Source of the DNA: JACPDH01 sp041671505
GTDB taxonomy: Bacteria; Acidobacteriota; Thermoanaerobaculia; Gp7-AA8
Length of the DNA: 64,000 bases
Direction of reading: 5' to 3'
Assembly (NCBI GenBank): GCA_041671505.1
Contig: JBAZBK010000025.1
Span: forward strand, 23,745-87,744
Shown here: piece after piece, positions 44,127 through 53,300 of the stretch
How the letters are laid out: each line of letters opens with the position of its first letter
Position numbering within the stretch: position 1 is the first letter of the stretch
The notes under the pieces: generated by a model
The model's input: only the letters and a program-made list of their open reading frames with translations
The model's database searches: none
Told to the model about the DNA's origin: nothing
Position numbers and translations under genes: made by a program

Positions 44127-44858
44127 CTACGGAACGAAGTGCTGCGGCGGGATCGTGTCGTCGACGATGAGGCTCAACTCGGCGCAGAGGCGGATGAGCG
44201 CGCGCGTCGACGGGTCGGCCCTCTCGTAGTCCTTGCAGAGAAAGTCGACCTGTTCGTCGTCCTCGAAGTGCCAGATCGTGAAGCCGTCCTCGGGCTGCTG
44301 CGACTCCCAGGTGTTCGACTTGGCCCATCTCCCATTCGCGAAGGTGTAGCGGATGTAGCCCTCGTCGCGGAGCGATTGCGCCTTCTCGTCAGCGTAGTCG
44401 TTGCCCCCCGCGGCGAACGGCGCGAGCTCCTCGCCGGCGAGTGCGCTCTGCATCAGCCGGCTCGCCCACGCCGGAGTCGCCCCACTCGCGTTGCGGACCT
44501 GCTCGTCGAGCGCGTTCTTCACGAACCCTTCGATGAGGCGCTTGATCGCCGCGCGGCTCACGGCAGGCTGGCTTCCGTCGGCCGGACTTACGAAGCGGAC
44601 GCCGGAGATATAGACGCGGGTCGAGCCGTAGCGGTCGACGGAGCTGCGGATCACCCCGGCCGGAATCGCGATCTCCTCCTCGTCCCAGTGGAAGCGGAGG
44701 GTGACCGACTGCCCGACGTGGAGCGGGGTGAAGTGGCGCACCCTCGCGCCGCCGACGCTGAGCTCGATCAGCTCCACCTTCACGTTGCCGGCGAGGCCGT
44801 CGAGGTGCGGCAGCAGCCTGATCCGTTCTACTTTGCGCCTGTGATGCCCTCTTGCCAT
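44127..44858 (-). CDS. PilZ-domain protein
   Basis: A 243-aa cytosolic protein. The N-terminal PilZ domain (about 5-100) carries the c-di-GMP motifs RxxxR (RKVER, residues 8-12) and a variant (D/N)xSxxG motif with Glu in place of Asp/Asn (ELSVGG). The C-terminal half (about 110-243) is an unassigned alpha/beta region rich in Trp and acidic residues (WAKSNTWESQQPEDGFTIWHFEDD). PilZ proteins are receptors for cyclic di-GMP. The GGDEF/EAL gene lies 29 bp upstream on the same strand, so the enzyme and its receptor are probably cotranscribed. The Glu substitution may weaken nucleotide binding. Confidence 0.85.
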   Translation of the reverse strand: MARGHHRRKVERIRLLPHLDGLAGNVKVELIELSVGGARVRHFTPLHVGQSVTLRFHWDEEEIAIPAGVIRSSVDRYGSTRVYISGVRFVSPADGSQPAVSRAAIKRLIEGFVKNALDEQVRNASGATPAWASRLMQSALAGEELAPFAAGGNDYADEKAQSLRDEGYIRYTFANGRWAKSNTWESQQPEDGFTIWHFEDDEQVDFLCKDYERADPSTRALIRLCAELSLIVDDTIPPQHFVP

Positions 44859-44887
44859 CGTTCAGTCTCCGATTGTTACGCGTCCCG

Positions 44888-47665
44888 TCACCGTTGTGGC
44901 CACGCGCGCAGGAACGCCAGCGCAGCGGCGGGGTCGAGCGGCCTCGCCAATAGATATCCCTGCATTTCGTCGCAGCCACGCTGCTCGAGGAATTCCTTCT
45001 GCTTCGGCGTCTCCACACCTTCGGCGATCGTGCGGAGCCGCAGCGACTTCGCGACGGCGATGACCGCCGAGACGATCGCCGCGTCGCTCTCACTCGTGTC
45101 GATGTGCTCGACGAAGCTCCTGTCGATCTTGATGCAGTCGATCGGGAAGGCCTTCAGGTATCCGAGGGAGGAGTAGCCGGTGCCGAAGTCGTCGATGGCG
45201 ATCTGCACGCCGAGGGCCTTGAGCTCGCGCAGCGTCTCGATCGTCCAGTCGGTTCTCTGCATCGCGAGCGACTCGGTGATCTCGAGCTCGAGCGCCGCCG
45301 GATCGACGCCCGTCTCGCGCAGCACCTGCCTCACGGTCCGCGCGAGGTCGCCTCTCCGGAACTGTTTCGGGGAGAGGTTCACCGATACGCGCATCGGGGG
45401 AAGGCCGCTCTCCTGCCACCGGCGCATCTGTGCGCATGCCTCGCGCATGACCCATTCGCCGATCGGAACGATGAGGCGCGTCTCTTCGGCGACCGGGATG
45501 AAGGCGCCGGGAGGAAGGAGCCCCTTCTGCGGATGGTTCCATCGGATGAGAGCCTCGACGCCCCGGATGATGCCGGTGCGAAGGTCGCACTGCGGCTGGT
45601 AGTGGAGCACGAGCTCCTTGCGGTCGAGCGCGACGCGGAGGTTCCGCTCGAGCGAGAGGCGCTCGGCGGCGCGGTCGTTCATCGCCGGCGTGGCGAGCTG
45701 GAAATTGTTCCTGCCGAGCTCTTTCGCGCGGTAGAGCGCGGCGTCGACGCTCCGGAGGAGCGTGGCCGCGTCGGCGCCGTCGTTGGGGAAGAGCGCGATG
45801 CCGATGCTCGCCGTCGGGTAGAGCGAGTGTCCCTCGATCTCGATCGGCTCGGCGACCGCGTCGATCAGCTTCTCGGCGACGAGGATCGCGTGGCGCTCGT
45901 CGAGCATCTGCGGCACGAGGACGGTGAACTCGTCCCCTCCCATGCGCGCGACCGTCTCGTCGTCGCGCACCGCGGTGCGGAGGCGCGATGCGATTCGCTG
46001 CAGCAGCTTGTCGCCGACGTGGTGGCCGAGCGTGTCGTTGATCAACTTGAACTCGTCGAGGTCGATGAGCAGAAGCCCCAGCATGCGATCGAGCCTCCGA
46101 GCCTGCGCGAGCGCCACCTCGAGGCGGTCCTGCAGGAGAAGCCTGTTAGGCATCCCGGTCAGTGCGTCGTGGTACGCCTGATACTCGATCTTCGCCTCGG
46201 CGTGCTTCCGTTCCGTGATGTCGACGACGCCGCCCTCGATGATCTCGCGCCCGTCGTCGAGCTCGCGGATCGCGACGTTGACCAGGACCCAGCTGCTCAC
46301 CCCGTCGGGGCGCCGCAGCTCCACCTCGCGGTTCGTGATCGAGCCGCGGGCGCGCAGGTCGCGGAACTCCACCATCATCTCGTCCTGCGTCACGAAGAGA
46401 TGAGACAGATTCATTCGCATCAGCTCCGATGGAGAGGCGAAGCCGAGGATCCGCGCGCACGCCTGGTTGCAGTCGAGGATGCGCCCCGCGGCGTCGCAGC
46501 GGAAAACCCCCGCGGGGTTGCGCTCGAAGAGGAGCCGGTACCGCTCCTCGCTCGCGCGGATGAGCCCATCCGAGCGGCGGCGCTCGAGCGCGCTCGCGAT
46601 GACGTCGCCGGAGAAGCGGAGAAGCGCGATGATCTCGCTGCTCCACTCGCGCGGCGAGCGGCTGTGAAAGCCGACGAAGCCGAGCAGCTGTTGCCCGAGC
46701 GCGATCGGCACCGCGAGGCACGAGCGGCCGTCGGTCTGCTCGGCCATCTCGCGGATCGCGGACGCCTCGGGCGGCAGCAGGGCGACATTGGGAATGTAGA
46801 CGGTCTCGAGCCTGACGAGCTTTTCACGCCACCAGGCGAACGGCTCGGTCGAGGTGCCGCGCACGTCGGGGATGATCTTGCGTCCCCCTTCGCACCATTC
46901 GTGCGTGGCGCGGATCGTCGAGAGGTCGTCCGAGTACTCGACGACGAAGGCGAGGCTGGCGCCGACGAACGATCCGATCTTCTCGAGAGCCTCGGCGATC
47001 GCGCGGTCGAACTCCTGCGGCGGCATCGCGATCATCTGCTTCGAGATCTGCGAGATGATGTTCTCGAGCTCGAGACGGCGGCCGAGCTCCGACTCGACGC
47101 GCTTCCGCTCGGACGACTCCCAGGCGATCGCGACGAGGTCGGCGATCGTCGCCGCGAAGTGGACCTCGTCGCCCGACCAGTCGCGCCGCGGGCCGAAGTG
47201 CTCGGCGCAGAGGACGCCGACGAGCTCGTCACCGACCCGGACCGGGGCGTCGATCGACGAGGTGACCCCGTACGGAACCCAGTACGCTGCGGAGAGCTCG
47301 CTCGTTCGCGGATCGGTCAGGACGTCGGCGGCGGCGATCACACGCTCCGCCTCGAGCGCCGCGTAGTAGCGGGGGAACCTGCACGCGTCGACCTGCATGC
47401 CTCGCGACGAGCTGCGGTCGCGGCGATCGAACATGTCGATGCAGACCAGGGCGTCGCGCTGCGGGGAGTAGAACCAGACGCCGACGAGATCGACGTCGAG
47501 GATGCGCGTCGCGGCGGTCGTGATCCGTTTTGCCGCCGCCTCGAAATCGCCTTCACGCAGCGTTCGCTGCCTCGCCAGATCGACGAGGAGTCGCTCGGAC
47601 TCGCCCGCCGCTTTGCGAAGGCGGGAAGCGCCCGATGGGTCGTCTGCGTTCGTGACCGTCGACAT
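44888..47665 (-). CDS. GAF-GAF-PAS-GGDEF-EAL c-di-GMP turnover protein
   Basis: A 925-aa cytosolic signalling enzyme with two GAF domains (about 20-170 and 190-350), a PAS/PAC pair (about 365-480, ending VVDITERKHAEAK), GGDEF (about 490-650, intact MGGDEF) and EAL (about 665-920). The EAL domain keeps its catalytic signatures: EALIRWNHP, EITES, DDFGTGYSSLGYL and KIDRSF. Both activities could be present, though such hybrids usually act mainly as phosphodiesterases. No transmembrane helix is present, so the GAF/PAS domains sense cytosolic signals. The ATG at 47665 is taken as start because GAF similarity begins soon after. The frame stays open for 2.6 kb further upstream, opposite another frame of pbpC, and that extension is not real. 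Confidence 0.95.
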   Translation of the reverse strand: MSTVTNADDPSGASRLRKAAGESERLLVDLARQRTLREGDFEAAAKRITTAATRILDVDLVGVWFYSPQRDALVCIDMFDRRDRSSSRGMQVDACRFPRYYAALEAERVIAAADVLTDPRTSELSAAYWVPYGVTSSIDAPVRVGDELVGVLCAEHFGPRRDWSGDEVHFAATIADLVAIAWESSERKRVESELGRRLELENIISQISKQMIAMPPQEFDRAIAEALEKIGSFVGASLAFVVEYSDDLSTIRATHEWCEGGRKIIPDVRGTSTEPFAWWREKLVRLETVYIPNVALLPPEASAIREMAEQTDGRSCLAVPIALGQQLLGFVGFHSRSPREWSSEIIALLRFSGDVIASALERRRSDGLIRASEERYRLLFERNPAGVFRCDAAGRILDCNQACARILGFASPSELMRMNLSHLFVTQDEMMVEFRDLRARGSITNREVELRRPDGVSSWVLVNVAIRELDDGREIIEGGVVDITERKHAEAKIEYQAYHDALTGMPNRLLLQDRLEVALAQARRLDRMLGLLLIDLDEFKLINDTLGHHVGDKLLQRIASRLRTAVRDDETVARMGGDEFTVLVPQMLDERHAILVAEKLIDAVAEPIEIEGHSLYPTASIGIALFPNDGADAATLLRSVDAALYRAKELGRNNFQLATPAMNDRAAERLSLERNLRVALDRKELVLHYQPQCDLRTGIIRGVEALIRWNHPQKGLLPPGAFIPVAEETRLIVPIGEWVMREACAQMRRWQESGLPPMRVSVNLSPKQFRRGDLARTVRQVLRETGVDPAALELEITESLAMQRTDWTIETLRELKALGVQIAIDDFGTGYSSLGYLKAFPIDCIKIDRSFVEHIDTSESDAAIVSAVIAVAKSLRLRTIAEGVETPKQKEFLEQRGCDEMQGYLLARPLDPAAALAFLRAWPQR

Positions 47666-47739
47666 CCGTCCGAACCATACTGAATGAACGGAACGAAAAT
47701 ACCACACCCCCGTCGGCCGAAGGCCTCCGGAAGGATCGG

Positions 47740-50085
47740 TCAGCGGACGACGATCACCGAATCGCGCCGCTGCCGTCCGTCGAAAACGGAGAAACGGTGC
47801 TCGCCGGGCCGGAGCGGCCAGGAAAGGGCGCGGTCGGAACGGACCTTGCCTAACGATTCCCCGTCGACGCTCCAGGTCACCTCGCGCGGCTCGCCGCCGT
47901 GGGAGACGCGGAGCGAGAGCGCCTGGAACTCGGCGCGGAGCGTCGGGTCGATGAGGTAGGTGGCGCCGTGCGGCGGGTTGGTGATCTGGAAGCCGTCGTG
48001 CGCAGGCTTGCGAGAGCGCGGCACGGGCGCCGCGGAAGCGATCGTGCCGGTCTCGGCGCCGGGCTCGGGATGACGCACGTCGAGGTGTGCGGCGCGCGCC
48101 CAGGCGAGATATTCGGGAGGCCATTCCACGATCGCCTCGCCGTCCTCGGTGTGGTGCCAGTAGCAGCTCTGAGACGGCTCTCCCGGAGGGAGCCACTCGA
48201 GGCGCGAGCCGGGGCAGCGCTCCGTCGCGAGGAGGCCGGAGAGCGCGCAGATGTCGGTGCGGACGAGATCGGAGGGGCGCCGGGCGATCGGCGGATCGCT
48301 CTCGTCGGGGAGTCGGCCGGCGACGCTCTCGAGCGCGGCGAGAAGGACGGCACGGAAAATCGGCGCCGCGCCGGTGACTCCCGACGAGTTGCGCAGCGGC
48401 GCGCGGTCGAAGTTGCCGACCCATACGCCGACGGTGACGGCGCCCGTGTAGCCGACCGTCCAGTTGTCGTGGTAGGCCTGCGAGGTGCCGGTCTTCACGG
48501 CGACGGGGAAGGGGAAGTCGAGGCTGCTTCCGCGCCCGAAGACCCAGGCGCGCGCGTCGTGGTCGGAAAGGATGTCGGTGATCCAGAAGGCGGTCCGCTC
48601 CGACACGAGTCGGGTGGGCGCTTTCGTCTCCTTCTGCGCGGCGCCCAGCTTGTACATCGTCGTCCGGACGAGCTCGCCGCCGCGGGCAAACGACGCGTAC
48701 GCGGCGACGAGCTCGTCGAGGCGCACTTCGGCGTTGCCTAACGTCAAACCGAGGCCGTAGTGATCGGCTGTCTTGTCGAAGGTCGTCATTCCGGCGCGGC
48801 GGAGGAGGCGGGAGATCGGCGGGACGCCGACCTTCGAAGCCAGCGCGACGGCGGGGACGTTCTGCGATCCCCCTAACGCACGGCGCGCGAGGAGCGGGCC
48901 GTGAAACTTCCCGTCGTAGTTGCGCGGGCTGTAGAGAACTCCCTCCTCGCGCGTCGGGAAATGCGACGGGACGTCGGGGAGCACGCTCGCGGGGGTGAAA
49001 CCCGACTCGAAGGCGAGGGCGTAGGTGAACGGCTTGAGCGCGGAGCCGGGCTGCCGCGCCGTGACGACGCCGTCGATCGCCCCGCCGTGATCGGTGTCGA
49101 AGTAGTCGCCCGAGCCTTCCCACGCGAGCCACTCGCCGCTCCGGTTGTCCAGCACCGCGACCGCGACGTTGTGCGCGCCGTGCTCCTCGAGGTTCGCCCT
49201 CTGCGCGCGGATGATTCCCTGCACCTTGCGCTGAAGCTCCGCGTCGAGCGTCGTTTCGATCGTCCTCATGCCCGGCGCGCCGCGCAGGACGTGGGCGACG
49301 AAGTGCGGCGCGACGAAGTCGGGAAGCTCCCGAACGAGCCTGATCTCCTCGCGTTCCGCCTCGGTGAGCCTGTCGGAGGGCACGAGATCGAGCCTCCCGA
49401 TGCGGGCGAGGACCGACTTCTGGCGCTCGAGCGCGCTCTTCGGGCGGCGGTACGGATCGTAGCCGCTCGGGCGTTGCGGCAGCCCGGCGAGGAACGCCGA
49501 CTCGGCGAGCGTGAGCGAGGCAGGCTCGCGGCCGAAATAGCCGAGCGAGGCGCGCCGCGCGCCGACGAACTGGTTCCCGTACGGCGCGAGGTTCAGGTAG
49601 AGCGCGAGGATCTCGCGCTTCGAGAGTCGATGCTCGAGGCGAAGCGCGAGGAGCGTCTCGCGAAGCTTGCCGCCGAACCCGCGCCCGCCACGCTCGCCAC
49701 GCGCGATCAGGATCTGCTTGACGACCTGCTGCGTGATCGTCGACCCACCCTCGACGACGCGCATCGACACGACATTTTTCACCGCCGCGCGCCCGACCGC
49801 GATCGGATCGACCCCCGGGTGGCGGAAGAATCGATGATCTTCCGCGGCGATCGTCGCCGACACGAGATTGTCGGGAAGCTGATCCGCCTCGAGCCAGTCG
49901 CCACGCGTCCCCGCGGCCGAGAGCGTCTCGTAAAGCACCGCCCCGCGCCGGTCGAGCACGCGCGTGGAGACGAACTGCTTCCGGTCGAGAAAGCCGTACG
50001 GGAGCGGACCGAGACGGATCCAGGCGGCGAGGGCGAGGAGAATGCCGAGTGCGGCAGCGAGAAGTAGTTTGGTTCGTCGAGTCAT
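47740..50085 (-). CDS. pbpC: Penicillin-binding protein 1C
   Basis: A 781-aa bifunctional peptidoglycan synthase of the PBP1C type. An N-terminal membrane anchor (LLLAAALGILLALAAWIRL) precedes a GT51 glycosyltransferase domain (about 60-235, catalytic Glu in AAEDHRFFRHPGVD, GGSTITQQ). A transpeptidase domain (about 290-560) follows, with Ser348 in GSALKPF and KTGTSQAY as the KTG motif. The C-terminal BiPBP_C domain (about 690-781, NPPHGATYLIDPTL) is specific to PBP1C. The full length and intact motifs suggest an active enzyme. The alpha-2-macroglobulin gene lies immediately upstream, as in many Gram-negative bacteria. Confidence 0.96.
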   Translation of the reverse strand: MTRRTKLLLAAALGILLALAAWIRLGPLPYGFLDRKQFVSTRVLDRRGAVLYETLSAAGTRGDWLEADQLPDNLVSATIAAEDHRFFRHPGVDPIAVGRAAVKNVVSMRVVEGGSTITQQVVKQILIARGERGGRGFGGKLRETLLALRLEHRLSKREILALYLNLAPYGNQFVGARRASLGYFGREPASLTLAESAFLAGLPQRPSGYDPYRRPKSALERQKSVLARIGRLDLVPSDRLTEAEREEIRLVRELPDFVAPHFVAHVLRGAPGMRTIETTLDAELQRKVQGIIRAQRANLEEHGAHNVAVAVLDNRSGEWLAWEGSGDYFDTDHGGAIDGVVTARQPGSALKPFTYALAFESGFTPASVLPDVPSHFPTREEGVLYSPRNYDGKFHGPLLARRALGGSQNVPAVALASKVGVPPISRLLRRAGMTTFDKTADHYGLGLTLGNAEVRLDELVAAYASFARGGELVRTTMYKLGAAQKETKAPTRLVSERTAFWITDILSDHDARAWVFGRGSSLDFPFPVAVKTGTSQAYHDNWTVGYTGAVTVGVWVGNFDRAPLRNSSGVTGAAPIFRAVLLAALESVAGRLPDESDPPIARRPSDLVRTDICALSGLLATERCPGSRLEWLPPGEPSQSCYWHHTEDGEAIVEWPPEYLAWARAAHLDVRHPEPGAETGTIASAAPVPRSRKPAHDGFQITNPPHGATYLIDPTLRAEFQALSLRVSHGGEPREVTWSVDGESLGKVRSDRALSWPLRPGEHRFSVFDGRQRRDSVIVVR

Positions 50086-50121
50086 TTGGAGTGCGGCGCC
50101 AACGGCGACGCTTTCGTTGCA

Positions 50122-50338
50122 CCCCCGGCTGAAGCCGGGGGCTACCGATGTTGCGCCGCTGCGCGGCGCGGAATCTGTTGGTCGACCGGTGACCCCCGGC
50201 TGAAGCCGGGGGCTGCCGATCTCTCGTCGCTTCGCGACGAACGGTGTTGCGATTGCCTAACCTACAGCCGGAGCTGTCTAACAACTAACAACTAACAACC
50301 GCCTCTACTCAGTACTCAGTACTCAGTACTCAGTACTC
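50122..50338. repeat. Two ggctgaagcc cassettes, a caactaa array and an actcagt array
   Basis: 50122-50254 holds two copies of a cccccggctgaagccggggg hairpin plus gctaccgat / gctgccgat, each followed by a gccgctgcgcggc- or cgtcgcttcgcgacg-type palindrome. 50276-50298 is a caactaa array (same word as 32.1 kb). 50306-50338 is an actcagt array that ends 5 bases before the alpha-2-macroglobulin stop. All of it lies in the 257-bp spacer between A2M and pbpC. Confidence 0.85.
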
Positions 50339-50342
50339 TCAT

Positions 50343-53300
50343 CTACGGTTTTACTTCCACGATGTCCGCCTTCGACCGTCCGAACACCTCCGGCTCGTAC
50401 ATCTCCTCGGCTTGCACCGGCGAGGCGATGAAGGTTCCGGTCGTCGTGGCGCGCGCGACGTAGGAGAAGACATGTGTCCCTTCCGACAGGCGCGTCGCGA
50501 AGAGGTTGACACGGTCGTCGTGGCGCTCGATGTGGTCGAAGCCCCCCTTGCGGAAGCTCGTCATCCAGTCCTGCTCTTCGGCCTCCTCGCCGTAGCGCTG
50601 GTCGTTCTGCAGGTCGTGCGCCGTGGTTGCGAACCACGACTCGACGGGCTCGAAGCCGGCGGGGAGGGGATCGCTGACGGCGACCCATCGCCGCTCCTTC
50701 GGAAGCTTCAGTTCGAGCGTGACGCGGACGAGATCGCCCGCGTTGTACGTCGTACCGGTCTTCGTCGGCTCGTTCTCGAGCGCGTAGGTGCGCTTGATCT
50801 GGAAGCCCTTGTTCATCGAGCTCGCCGCGGGGATCGACGACGCGTAGCGGAGGCGCGCGATGTAGTAGAGGACTCCCGTTCCTTCGCGATTGAAGGTGAG
50901 AGGCAGCGTCTTGCCCGCCTGGCCCTTTGCCAGGAGGCTCTTCATCGGGAAGCTGTCGCTCTTCGCCGTCGTCGAGCGCCCCTTGAACGCTTCACGCGCG
51001 ATCTCCTCCGCTCCCAGCGTGACGACTGCCGAGAAGTCGGGGACCTCGCTCTCGTACTTCTTGTAGTAGTCGACGAGCGCTTCCATCGCCAGGGCGTTCT
51101 CCTGCGTGTTGCCCCAGCGCCCCTTCTTGCGCACGTTCATCAGCCACCTGACCGTGCTCGCGACGTGCGTCTCGTCGTTGCTGTTCCTGACGAGGCTACC
51201 TAACACGAGCGAAGTCGAGCGGACGTTCGAGTTCCAGAACAGCAGCAGGTAGTCGTCCGCCAGCTCCTCGACGTGCGCGCTGCCCCCCTCGGGGAGGATC
51301 GCGTTGAAGATCCTGCGCCGCAGCTCGTCAACCCGCTTCCCGCTCGTCTCGCCCTGCGCCGCGAGCGCGTCGTAGAGGTGCGAGAGCCCGAAGACCGGCA
51401 TCCGGTCGAGGTAGCCGTAGATTCTGTTGATGTTGCTGTCCTGATTGCGCCCGCCTTCGGCGAGGACCTTGATGGCGTACGCCTGCCACGCCGTGTAGGA
51501 GGGCCACCATCCTTCGTTGACCGGCTGCTCCTTCGCAAGCTCGGCCTCGAGGTAGTCGTATGCGCGCTGCATCACGTCGTCGTTGACGTCGTAGCCGAGC
51601 TTCTCGCCGCGCTGGTAGACGTGAAGGATGTAGCTCGTCAGGTATGGCGAGGTCATCCAGCATTCGCCGGCCCAGTACCAGAAGCCGCCGTTGGGGCACT
51701 GGAACCGCTCCAGGTCGACGAGCGTCTCCTGCGCGACCTTGTGAATGTCGGCCGGCGCGATGCCGGGCAGCTTGAACGCTTCGCCGAGATCGGATGCGAG
51801 CATCAGCGCGATCGCGGTCGACGCGCGCTGCTCGGCGCAGCCGTACGGGTAGTCGACCAGATACCGCGCGCCTTCACCGAGGCCGACGAGCGCGGTTGAC
51901 GAGAGCTCGACGTCGATGCCGCCGATGTCGGGACGGACGTCGGCCGGGATCTCGACGCTCTCCTTCGCGTCGGGCTTCGCCTGTCCGTAGGCGGCGACGG
52001 TCTCGACCGGCGACAGGATGCGGACGGGGATCGTGTCCTCGAACGCGTCGCTCTCACCGAGGAGCCTGACGGTCATCCGCATGCGGGCGTTGCCGACTCC
52101 GCGCGCGGTGACGGGGAAGCGGACCTCCTGCACTCCCTTCAGTCCGATCTCGATGGTCTGCGTCTTCGCGCCGTCGATCGAGATGACGTCGGGATCGAGG
52201 CTCTCGATCGTCACGGTCGCGGGGCCGCCCTTCGCCAGCTGGCTGTTCACGACCGAGCCGAAGAGCGCCTTGTCGCCCGCGGAGAGGAAGCGGGGGAAGT
52301 TCTGGCGCAGCAGCACCGGCTTGTTGACCTTGATCTCGCTGTCGCCCTTGCCGAAGCGGCTCGCCTTGTCGTTTGCGACCGCCATGATCCGGTATGTCGT
52401 CAGCGATTCGGGGAGCTTGACCTCGGTCGTCGCGTTCCCCTTCTTGTCGGTCTTGACCGAGCCTAACCAGAAGGCGAGGACGCGGAAGTCCTTGCGGACC
52501 TCGCCGACCGCTTCGTCGGCGCCTCCGCCTCCGCCTTCGTCAGCTCCCTTCGGAGTCAGTACGCGGCGGCTGATGATGCGCTGGCGGCTGTCGGTGTCGG
52601 ACACCGAGAGCGACTTCTCGACGTAGACGTTGCCGAGGATGTCGGGTGTCTGGAAGTTCGTCAGCGAGAGCACGCCGTAGTCAACCGCCCAGAGCGTGAC
52701 TTCGGCCTGCGCCGGCTTGCCCGCTGCGTCCTTCACGTTGACGTTGATCTTCGCGTTCGTCGCCGGGCGGTACTCCGACTGGTTCGCCTTGACGTCGACC
52801 TTGAGGCGCTTCGCCGAATCTTCGACCGAGAGGGCGATGTAGCCGAGGCGGAAAGCCGGCTTGCCGGGGTCGCTCGGGTCGTCGTCCTTCGGCGGCATCG
52901 ATCGTCCCTGGACGAGGACGACCGAGACGAAGACATTCGGGATGTCGGTTTCGGTGATCGGGACGTCGATCGTCTGCTGGGTCGACTTCAGCTCGAACTG
53001 GCGATGCGTGCGGATGCCCTCACGCTCTGTGGTGACGAGTGCGGTCGCCTTCTCCCAGGGCGACTGGATCATGACGCGCGCCGTCTCGCCGGGACGGTAC
53101 TTCTTCTTCTCCGGAACGAGGTCGATGCGGTTGTGGTCGTAGCGGCGCCAGGCGGTGTAGCCCTCGCCGAGGACGTAGAAGTTGGTCGTGGTCTTCGTGG
53201 AGCGGCCGCGATCGTCGGTCGCCGAGGCGACGAGCTCGAAGTAGCCGCCATTCTTCAGGTCGATATGAAGCGGCACCGGCTTGTCTTCGCTCTTCACGTC

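Noticed and set aside
47666..50284. N-terminal extension of the GGDEF/EAL frame by about 870 residues through pbpC
   Set aside because: The extension is Arg/Pro/Ala-rich and overlaps pbpC, which has all PBP1C motifs in another frame.
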